DNA of 12,031 nt, from positions 1 to 12,031 of the forward strand of contig DAOVZA010000022.1 in NCBI GenBank assembly GCA_030635405.1, read 5' to 3'. Under the pieces are notes generated by a model. That model was not told the origin of the DNA and searched no databases. It saw only the letters and a program-made list of their open reading frames with translations. The DNA comes from Desulfocapsa sp. GTDB taxonomy: Bacteria; Desulfobacterota; Desulfobulbia; Desulfobulbales; Desulfocapsaceae. A program made the position numbers and the translations under genes. Every line of letters starts with the position of its first letter. Position 1 is the stretch's first letter. Below, in pieces: positions 6,387 to 12,031 of this stretch.

Positions 6387-6435
6387 ACTAACAGGTACTA
6401 GATTGTATTCTTCAATATTTTAAAACACTAACAGG
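6387..6435 (+). repeat. 9-bp direct repeat pair upstream of lysC and trmL
   Basis: ACTAACAGG occurs at 6387-6395 and again at 6427-6435. The 40-bp period is close to four helical turns, so both copies would face the same side of the DNA. A third partial copy, CTAACAAG, follows at 6436. This could be a pair of regulator half-sites in the shared divergent region, or chance in AT-rich DNA. Confidence 0.35.
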
Positions 6436-6451
6436 CTAACAAGAAAAATAA

Positions 6452-6474
6452 CAGCGATCTTTAGATCGTTTGCT
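6452..6474 (+). repeat. hairpin-forming palindrome in the lysC leader
   Basis: CGATCTTTAGATCG (6455-6468) has two perfect 6-bp arms around TT. With a bulge of GTTT on the 3' side, the flanking CAGC (6452-6455) can also pair with GCTG (6471-6474), giving a longer stem in RNA. No T tract follows, so it is not a simple terminator. It lies 57 to 73 nt before the lysC start. Confidence 0.4.
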
Positions 6475-6524
6475 GATGAATTCATGTAAGGTTCTTGTTT
6501 AAGTACGGAGAGGTTCGGAGTAAA

Positions 6525-7772
6525 ATGGCATTAATTGTACAAAAATTTGGCGGAACCTCAGTGGGGGATCCTGAAAAAATCAAGGAAGTCGCCAGGAGGG
6601 TACTGAAAAGCAAGGCCCAGGGCAACCAGATGGTTGTTGTTCTTTCAGCCATGTCTGGAGAGACAAATCGCCTGACCGATTTTGCTTTACAGATGCAAGA
6701 AATGCCTGATCAGAGAGAAATGGATGTTTTGCTTTCATCTGGAGAGCAGGTAACTATTTCCCTGTTTGCCATGGCAGTAAAGGCTTTTGGCAATGATTGT
6801 ATTTCGTTATTAGGCGATCAGGTCAAAATCAGGACCGACAACTCTCATACTAAGGCCCGTATAGAGTCCATTGATACCGAAAGAATCACAGAAAGATTAG
6901 ATAAAGGTAACGTCGTTGTTGTTGCGGGTTTCCAAGGCGTTGATGAGGATGGTAACATTACAACACTTGGCCGTGGCGGATCAGATACAACAGCAGTTGC
7001 TCTAGCAGCTGCGTTAAAAGCTGATTCCTGTGAAATCTACACCGATGTTGAGGGTATCTACACCACCGATCCTAATATTTGTGCAACTGCCAGAAAAATA
7101 GACAGAATTTCCTACGATGAAATGTTGGAGTTGGCAAGTCTTGGCGCAAAGGTGCTTGATATCAGGTCTGTAACAATTGCAAAACAGAATAATGTTCCAA
7201 TCCATGTCCGGTCTACATTTACAGAAGCTGAAGGAACCTGGGTTGTTGAGGAGGATGAAGCAATGGAAGGAAGAATAGTTTCAGGTGTCACCTATAATAA
7301 AGATGAAGCACGTATTACCATTTCAGGGGTTCCTGATCAGCCTGGTATTGCAGCAAAGATATTCACTCCTATTTCTAACGCCGATATCATTGTTGATATG
7401 ATTATTCAAAATCAGGATACGGGCAGTGGACAGACCGATATGACATTCACTGTTATACGCAGCGATTACCAGCGTACACTTGAACTTCTAAAGGAAATAA
7501 CTAAAAAAATCGGAGCAGTTGGTGGTATTCATGGCTCCGATAAAATCACCAAAATCTCGATTGTAGGTGTTGGTATGCGTAACCACTCAGGAATCGCATC
7601 AACTATGTTTAACGTTTTGTCACGGGAAGGTGTTAATATATCCATGATTTCAACTTCTGAGATTAAAGTTTCCTGCATTATTAATGAAAAATATACAGAG
7701 CTTGCAGTTCGTGCTCTTCATGATGCCTTCGAACTTGATAAAGAAAACATAAAAGAAGAAACTTTATTATAG
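6525..7772 (+). CDS. lysC: aspartate kinase (two ACT domains)
   Basis: This 415-residue enzyme phosphorylates aspartate with ATP, the first step toward lysine/diaminopimelate, methionine and threonine. Kinase marks are QKFGGTSVG (residues 6-14), VVLSAMSGETNRL (38-50), and GFQGVDEDGNITTLGRGGSDTTA (135-157). ACT domains follow at about 263-335 (ITISGVPDQPGIAAKIF) and 343-410 (KISIVGVGMRNHSGIAS), the usual site of feedback inhibition by lysine and/or threonine. It is a monofunctional kinase with no fused homoserine dehydrogenase. ATG 6525 is chosen because conserved MALIVQKFGGTSV starts there; the frame continues to a TTG at 6495 without conservation. GGAG (6517-6520) is close and GGAGAGG (6507-6513) lies 11 nt away. 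It opens a plus-strand run and ends 12 nt before the cimA start, so lysC and cimA are probably co-transcribed. Confidence 0.95.
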   Translation: MALIVQKFGGTSVGDPEKIKEVARRVLKSKAQGNQMVVVLSAMSGETNRLTDFALQMQEMPDQREMDVLLSSGEQVTISLFAMAVKAFGNDCISLLGDQVKIRTDNSHTKARIESIDTERITERLDKGNVVVVAGFQGVDEDGNITTLGRGGSDTTAVALAAALKADSCEIYTDVEGIYTTDPNICATARKIDRISYDEMLELASLGAKVLDIRSVTIAKQNNVPIHVRSTFTEAEGTWVVEEDEAMEGRIVSGVTYNKDEARITISGVPDQPGIAAKIFTPISNADIIVDMIIQNQDTGSGQTDMTFTVIRSDYQRTLELLKEITKKIGAVGGIHGSDKITKISIVGVGMRNHSGIASTMFNVLSREGVNISMISTSEIKVSCIINEKYTELAVRALHDAFELDKENIKEETLL

Positions 7773-7784
7773 CAGGTGAACTTT

Positions 7785-9389
7785 ATGACCAGATCTGTAC
7801 AAATATATGACACCACCTTAAGAGATGGAACTCAGGCAGAAAATTTCAATCTTTCAGTGACGGATAAGGTTCGTATCAGTCATAAACTTGATGATCTTGG
7901 AGTGGACTTTATTGAAGGTGGCTGGCCTGGATCCAATCCTCTTGCCGTTGAATTTTTTAAAGTTATGCAACAGGAAACTCTGAAACATGCAAAACTTACA
8001 GCTTTTGGCTCTACCCGTCTTTTTTCTAACTCCTGTGAAGAAGATAAGAATTTACAGGCATTACTTGAAGCAAAAACTCCGATAATTACAATCTTTGGTA
8101 AATCCTGGGATGTTCATGTCTACGACGCTCTGCGAATAGAACTTGAAGATAACTTACTCATTATTGAAGAATCTTTGGCGTATTTAAAACCACACGTTGA
8201 ACATCTGTTTTATGACGCAGAACATTTTTTTGACGGGTTTAAAAAGAATCAGGACTATGCTCTTGCATCACTTGATAAAGCCATTATTGGTGGCGCTGAA
8301 TGCTTAGTGCTCTGTGATACGAATGGTGGAATGCTTCCTCATGAAGTACAGCCTATTATAGAGCGTGTTCAACAATTCCTAAAAGAACGGAATTCAAAAG
8401 TAGATCTTGGGATTCATGCTCATAACGACTCAGAGACAGCGGTGGCAAATTCTCTTCTGGCATTGAGCCTTGGTGTGAAACAGGTTCAGGGTACAATGAA
8501 TGGATATGGTGAACGTTGTGGAAATGGAAACCTTACATCCATAATTCCAGCTCTTGGTCTTAAAATGGACTATAAATGCAAAGCGGTTGAAAATATTGAC
8601 AAACTTTACGATGCTGCAATGTTGGTTGATGAGCTAGCAAATCTTCCTCATAATAAATACCAACCATATGTCGGACGATCCGCTTTTGCACACAAGGGAG
8701 GCATTCATGTCTCCGCTGTTAAACGTAATCCGATGACATATGAGCACATCAAACCTGAAAAAGTTGGTAATATTAGAAGAATCCTTATTTCTGATCAGGC
8801 TGGAAAGTCCAATGTATTGCATAAAGCAAAAAAATTCGGCATTGAGCTTGATGCTAAAAGCCCAATTGCAGCTTCCATTGTTTCTGAATTAAAGGAACTT
8901 GAGAATCAGGGTTTTCAGTACGAAGGTGCCGAAGCATCATTTGAATTACTTATGAGACGTGCTATTGGTGCTCAAGCCAATTACTTTACTCTTAAAGGTT
9001 TTAGAGCGATAAATTCAAAGCGTAACATGGATAAACCTGCTGAAACTGAAGCCACCATCCGTGTTGAAGTTGGCGGCAAAGAAGTTCACACGGCTGCCAT
9101 GGGTGATGGCCCGGTTAACGCACTTGACAAGGCTATGCGTAAAGGATTAACACAATTTTATCCTGCACTGGATGAAATTGAATTGGTAGATTATAAAGTT
9201 CGGGTGCTCTCGGGACAGCATGGTACAGGGGCTAAGGTTCGGGTTTTAATTGAATCAAAAGATAAAAACGAACAATGGGGAACAGTTGGCGTGTCAGTCA
9301 ATATCATAGAAGCTTCATGGCAGGCACTTGTTGATTCCATAACTTATAAGCTTATGCGTGATGAACAGCGGCGAGTTAAAAACGATTAA
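7785..9389 (+). CDS. cimA: citramalate synthase
   Basis: A 534-residue enzyme of the DRE-TIM metallolyase family that condenses pyruvate with acetyl-CoA to (R)-citramalate. This is the first step of the threonine-independent route to 2-oxobutyrate and isoleucine. Visible marks are YDTTLRDGTQAENFNLS (residues 8-24, metal and catalytic Arg/Asp), the HAHND metal motif (His211, His213), GTMNGYGERCGNGNL, and FAHKGGIHVSAV. A C-terminal LeuA-type allosteric domain (about 420-530, with LSGQHGTGAKVRVL) probably binds isoleucine. The TLRDGTQAE form and length fit the CimA subfamily better than 2-isopropylmalate or homocitrate synthase. ATG 7785 has AGGTGA (7774-7779) 5 nt upstream, just past the lysC stop codon; GTG 7776 would destroy that site. 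Its 3' end overlaps the next gene by 29 bp. Confidence 0.92.
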   Translation: MTRSVQIYDTTLRDGTQAENFNLSVTDKVRISHKLDDLGVDFIEGGWPGSNPLAVEFFKVMQQETLKHAKLTAFGSTRLFSNSCEEDKNLQALLEAKTPIITIFGKSWDVHVYDALRIELEDNLLIIEESLAYLKPHVEHLFYDAEHFFDGFKKNQDYALASLDKAIIGGAECLVLCDTNGGMLPHEVQPIIERVQQFLKERNSKVDLGIHAHNDSETAVANSLLALSLGVKQVQGTMNGYGERCGNGNLTSIIPALGLKMDYKCKAVENIDKLYDAAMLVDELANLPHNKYQPYVGRSAFAHKGGIHVSAVKRNPMTYEHIKPEKVGNIRRILISDQAGKSNVLHKAKKFGIELDAKSPIAASIVSELKELENQGFQYEGAEASFELLMRRAIGAQANYFTLKGFRAINSKRNMDKPAETEATIRVEVGGKEVHTAAMGDGPVNALDKAMRKGLTQFYPALDEIELVDYKVRVLSGQHGTGAKVRVLIESKDKNEQWGTVGVSVNIIEASWQALVDSITYKLMRDEQRRVKND

Positions 9390-9834
9390 AAATCAAAAGC
9401 TGGGGAAGAAGGGCAGTGGTAGAGAGCTTTTTGCTCTTTACTGCTGCACCATCTTTTTACTATCTCTCTTAATTGGAAACTCTGACTTTTTCACAGTTCA
9501 CTCTGAAGATAAGCCACATTTCCTATCACTTAAAGGGGAAACTATTTTCCTTGAAAAGGAAGTAGGCCAGACTTATCAAGATCAATCCAATTTTATACTT
9601 TCATATCAAAACCACACATTAGCGCCTTTCTTTTTTGCCCCAATCGCAATTAATCACAGTAACAAAACCTTGCTAATGTCGATCAAAGGAATAGGTCCGG
9701 GGTTAGCCGAAAGTATTTTACAAACGAGAGAAGAGATTGGAAGATTCTCCGTTCCTGAAGATTTACTTGAGGTGTCCGGAATTGGACCTGCCAGGCTACG
9801 AAAGTTCACACCATACTTCAGCTTTTTGAATTGA
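9361..9834 (+). CDS. ComEA-like membrane-anchored helix-hairpin-helix protein
   Basis: This 157-residue protein has a single N-terminal membrane helix (about residues 23-40, ELFALYCCTIFLLSLLIGN region) after a basic start. A poorly conserved middle (45-95) follows, then a C-terminal ComEA-type double helix-hairpin-helix: SIKGIGPGLAESILQTREE (107-125) and EVSGIGPARLRKF (137-149). Such domains bind DNA through the GIGP hairpins. ComEA binds incoming DNA outside the membrane during natural transformation, and the anchor here fits an extracytoplasmic position. Homologues without competence roles are also common, so the function is not certain. ATG 9361 lies inside cimA (29-nt overlap), with GTG 9358 just before it. 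No later ATG gives a full protein, and no clear Shine-Dalgarno sequence is seen. It ends 1 nt before miaA. Confidence 0.8.
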   Translation: MNSGELKTIKNQKLGKKGSGRELFALYCCTIFLLSLLIGNSDFFTVHSEDKPHFLSLKGETIFLEKEVGQTYQDQSNFILSYQNHTLAPFFFAPIAINHSNKTLLMSIKGIGPGLAESILQTREEIGRFSVPEDLLEVSGIGPARLRKFTPYFSFLN

Positions 9835-9835
9835 T

Positions 9836-10783
9836 ATGAGTACCGTTGACCCTTTTCCTCTAACAAAACCAATTGTCGTACTTATAGGACCAACCGCAAT
9901 AGGAAAAACTGCTCTATCCATTAAACTTGCGAAACAATTTGACTTTGAAATCGTGAGTGTCGATTCCATGCAGGTCTACAAATATATGGATATTGGCACA
10001 GCTAAGGTAACAGAAAAAGAAATGGAAGGTGTGAGGCATCACTTAATCGATGTTGTTTATCCGGATGAACCTTTTGATTCAGGGCTTTATGAGAAGACTG
10101 CATTAGCAGCAATACAAAACATACAAGGTAGGGGAAAGAGGGTACTTGTTACTGGGGGTACTGGTTTGTATCTGAATGCTTTGGTGAATGGCTTATCACC
10201 TAAGCTTCCAGCCTTTCCTGGTATCCGAGAAGAACTAGAAAAGGAATTAGAAGGAACTGGCCTTAATGTTTTACATGAGCAGTTGTCGTCAGTTGATAGT
10301 ATTTCCGCTAAAAGAATCCATAAGAATGATACTCGTAGAGTAATTAGGGCTCTCGAAATTTTTAGAGGAACAGGCAAGAAGTGGTCTGATTTAATCTCTG
10401 AACATAGAGAGTTGAGGGAGGTGCGGTTCCCCAATATTCTTCAAATATGCTTAACGCGGAATCGTGAAAAATTATATGAACGAATTAACTTCAGAACTCG
10501 ACTTATGATAGAAAGTGGCCTGGAACAGGAAGTATTAGATTTAAATTCAAAAGGTTATGGTTCAAATCTGAAATCTATGCAATCAATAGGGTATAGCCAT
10601 ATGGCTAATTACGTAAATGGCAATTATGGGTTTGAAGAAATGCTAGATCTGTTAGCAAGAGATACAAGAAGATATGCAAAACGTCAATATACCTGGTTTA
10701 GAAAAATAAAAGGGCTTTGTTGGTTAGAGACAGAAAAATCAGATAAAGCAGATCATATCATTGATGCATTCATTAAAGATTGA
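9836..10783 (+). CDS. miaA: tRNA dimethylallyltransferase
   Basis: A 315-residue enzyme that transfers a dimethylallyl group to N6 of A37 in tRNAs reading UNN codons, giving i6A37, the substrate for MiaB. Visible marks are the P-loop GPTAIGKT (residues 18-25), VDSMQVYKYMDIGTAK (42-57, with the catalytic Asp and the DSxQVY motif), VTGGTGLYLNALVNGL (105-120), KRIHKNDTRRVIRALEI, QSIGYSHM (usually IGYKE) and RDTRRYAKRQYTWFR. Length is normal and there is no frameshift. The start follows the ComEA-like gene's stop after 1 nt with no clear Shine-Dalgarno sequence, so it is probably translated by coupling. No hfq follows, unlike in enterobacteria. Confidence 0.97.
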   Translation: MSTVDPFPLTKPIVVLIGPTAIGKTALSIKLAKQFDFEIVSVDSMQVYKYMDIGTAKVTEKEMEGVRHHLIDVVYPDEPFDSGLYEKTALAAIQNIQGRGKRVLVTGGTGLYLNALVNGLSPKLPAFPGIREELEKELEGTGLNVLHEQLSSVDSISAKRIHKNDTRRVIRALEIFRGTGKKWSDLISEHRELREVRFPNILQICLTRNREKLYERINFRTRLMIESGLEQEVLDLNSKGYGSNLKSMQSIGYSHMANYVNGNYGFEEMLDLLARDTRRYAKRQYTWFRKIKGLCWLETEKSDKADHIIDAFIKD

Positions 10784-10856
10784 GATATTGGGATCTTATA
10801 ACAATCAGATAATGTTCTCCATTAGCTATCAAAATACTCCTGGGCGTTGTTAAAAC
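10784..10856 (+). other. short gap between miaA and recJ
   Basis: These 73 bp contain no gene. There is no hairpin with a T tract and no good promoter, although GATAAT occurs near 10807. An in-frame stop (TAA 10851-10853) just before ATG 10857 shows recJ cannot start earlier. I infer read-through from the upstream genes. Confidence 0.4.
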
Positions 10857-12031
10857 ATGAATCCTGCGAAGAAAGAAAACACTATCCGTCTGTCTAATGG
10901 AAAAGACTTGCTTCCTTTGATTGAACGACTGTTGAACAAAAGGGGGATAACTGGTGAAGAAAATATAAAAACCTTCCTTGAGCCAAAATTAGAGAATCTT
11001 CCAAGTCCGTTCTTGATGAAAGATATGGAGGTGGCAGTGCTATTGATCGAGGAGACTATCAAAAACAAACATAACATCCTGATTTGGGGTGATTATGATG
11101 TTGATGGTACCACAGCCACCGCACTGCTTATTTTATTTTTTAGATTATTAGGCGTTGAAGCGAAATACCATATCCCGAATCGCCTTAAAGATGGTTATGG
11201 AATTCAAAAGACGGGTTTAGAAAGAATATCAAAATCATTGGAGTGCGATAAAACATTAATAATAACTGTAGATAACGGTATTTCTGCAAACGAGGCAATT
11301 AATTTCGCCAAAGATTGCGGTTATAAGATCATAGTAACTGACCATCACCAGGCCCCTGAAGAAGACGTAGTAGCTGATGCCGTTATTAATCCAAGCCAGA
11401 AGGTGTGTGAGTTTGGCGACACAACGCTAGCTGGTGTTGGCATAGCATTTTATCTTGCAATGGCTACCAGGTCACATCTTTCGAAAGTAGGTTATTTTGA
11501 GGGAGAGCTTAATGCACCAAATCTAAAAGATTTGCTGGACTTGGTTGCTGTTGGAACTGTTGCTGACATGGTTCCGTTAAAAAAATTAAACAGAATCCTG
11601 GTCAGAGGTGGAATGGAGGTTCTTGCTAGAAATGGCAATAGTGGCTTAAAGGCTCTCTGCAATGCTTGTAACTTGGATTCAAGGAAAATTCGATCTGAAG
11701 ATATTTCATTTCAATTGGCACCCAAAATTAACGGAGCGGGTAGATTGGGCTGTGCTGACAATGCCGTTTTACTATTCATAAGTAAGGACAAGAAAGAATC
11801 AAAACGTATTGCCGCTGCACTCGTTACTAACAATGAAAAGCGAAGGTCTATAAATATAAAAGACTTTGTTAATGCAAAAGATGAGGTTATAGCTTCGGGC
11901 GTGACTGATAAATACTCGGTGATAGTGTCCGGAGATTACCACATCGGTGTTGCTGGCATTGTTGCGTCCAATCTTGTAGAAAAATATAAAAAACCAAGCA
12001 GTTTTTTGTGTGATTTCGGAGGCGGAACACT
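10857..12031 (+). CDS. recJ: single-stranded-DNA-specific exonuclease RecJ (partial, 3' end cut)
   Basis: The frame is open from ATG 10857 to the window edge (391 codons); about 180 residues should be missing from a normal RecJ. RecJ degrades single-stranded DNA 5' to 3' in recombination and mismatch or base-excision repair. DHH-family motifs are all present: DYDVDGTTATALL (residues 79-91), DNGIS (139-143), TDHHQ (161-165), ADMVPL (236-241) and KINGAGRLG (290-298). The later motif, usually WHxGVxGIVAS, reads YHIGVAGIVAS (361-371), with Tyr for Trp. The start is fixed upstream by the in-frame stop at 10851-10853; no strong Shine-Dalgarno sequence precedes it. It continues the lysC-cimA-comEA-miaA direction. 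Confidence 0.95.
   Translation, partial: MNPAKKENTIRLSNGKDLLPLIERLLNKRGITGEENIKTFLEPKLENLPSPFLMKDMEVAVLLIEETIKNKHNILIWGDYDVDGTTATALLILFFRLLGVEAKYHIPNRLKDGYGIQKTGLERISKSLECDKTLIITVDNGISANEAINFAKDCGYKIIVTDHHQAPEEDVVADAVINPSQKVCEFGDTTLAGVGIAFYLAMATRSHLSKVGYFEGELNAPNLKDLLDLVAVGTVADMVPLKKLNRILVRGGMEVLARNGNSGLKALCNACNLDSRKIRSEDISFQLAPKINGAGRLGCADNAVLLFISKDKKESKRIAAALVTNNEKRRSINIKDFVNAKDEVIASGVTDKYSVIVSGDYHIGVAGIVASNLVEKYKKPSSFLCDFGGGT

Larger units (their letters stand above)
6350..6524. other. divergent intergenic region between trmL and lysC
   Basis: These 175 bp hold two copies of ACTAACAGG (6387-6395 and 6427-6435, starts exactly 40 bp apart), a 14-bp palindrome (6455-6468) and the 10-bp palindrome ATGAATTCAT (6476-6485). 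Two Shine-Dalgarno-like stretches for lysC follow (GGAGAGG 6507-6513 and GGAG 6517-6520). A weak plus-strand promoter match is TTTACT (6384-6389), 16 nt, TATTCT (6406-6411). I see no lysine riboswitch: the leader is too short and lacks the multi-helix layout. Confidence 0.5.

Noticed and set aside
6350..6524. Lysine riboswitch upstream of lysC
   Set aside because: The leader is under 120 nt by the best promoter guess and shows only one simple hairpin, not the five-helix lysine aptamer or a terminator.
10087..10434. Antisense open frame of 115 codons inside miaA
   Set aside because: It is opposite a fully conserved housekeeping gene and has no recognisable motif; a shadow frame.

Overview
The window is a stretch of ordinary bacterial chromosome with about 40% G+C by eye. 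Genes are tightly packed, and I see no insertion sequence, phage gene, CRISPR array, rRNA or tRNA gene. The gene content suggests an anaerobic Desulfobacterota-like (sulfate- or sulfur-reducing 'deltaproteobacterial') organism: a 2-oxoacid:ferredoxin oxidoreductase operon, a citramalate-type isoleucine pathway gene next to aspartate kinase, and a stand-alone SagB-type oxidoreductase. That placement is inference; no marker gene here settles it.

Layout. (1) 1-1101, plus strand: the end of a 2-oxoacid:ferredoxin oxidoreductase beta subunit, the overlapping gamma subunit, and an unrecognised 101-residue two-helix membrane protein. (2) 1108-4909, minus strand: a four-gene run read as serC (phosphoserine aminotransferase), an Elp3-like radical SAM protein, rlmN, and a SagB-type FMN oxidoreductase. 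Gaps are at most 15 nt, with one 8-nt overlap. Regions 1 and 2 converge on a probable bidirectional terminator near 1092-1128. (3) 4910-5131: the divergent intergenic region, with a candidate serC promoter and two small inverted repeats. (4) 5132-5902, plus: a two-helix membrane GGDEF protein whose signature is degenerate (EGDCF) although the RxxD inhibitory site is kept. It converges on, and overlaps by 15 bp, the tRNA methyltransferase gene trmL (5888-6349, minus). (5) 6350-6524: a divergent intergenic region with a 9-bp direct repeat and two palindromes. (6) 6525-12031, plus: lysC, cimA, a membrane-anchored ComEA-like HhH protein, miaA and the first two thirds of recJ. The first four are tightly packed or overlapping and probably one operon; recJ follows after 73 nt.

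How the genes work together. lysC opens the aspartate family pathway (lysine, methionine, threonine). cimA makes 2-oxobutyrate for isoleucine from pyruvate and acetyl-CoA without using threonine, so the pair sits at a branch of amino-acid supply. serC provides serine. The Kor subunits handle ferredoxin-linked 2-oxoacid metabolism. Three RNA modification enzymes fall within 9 kb: RlmN (23S A2503 and, in E. coli, tRNA A37), TrmL (tRNA-Leu wobble 2'-O-methylation) and MiaA (i6A37, known to be needed for TrmL action in E. coli).

I do not see a convincing new multi-gene system. The points most worth following are the degenerate GGDEF protein, the solo SagB oxidoreductase in a translation/serine operon, the unknown membrane protein behind korC, and the unstudied repeats in the two divergent intergenic regions.
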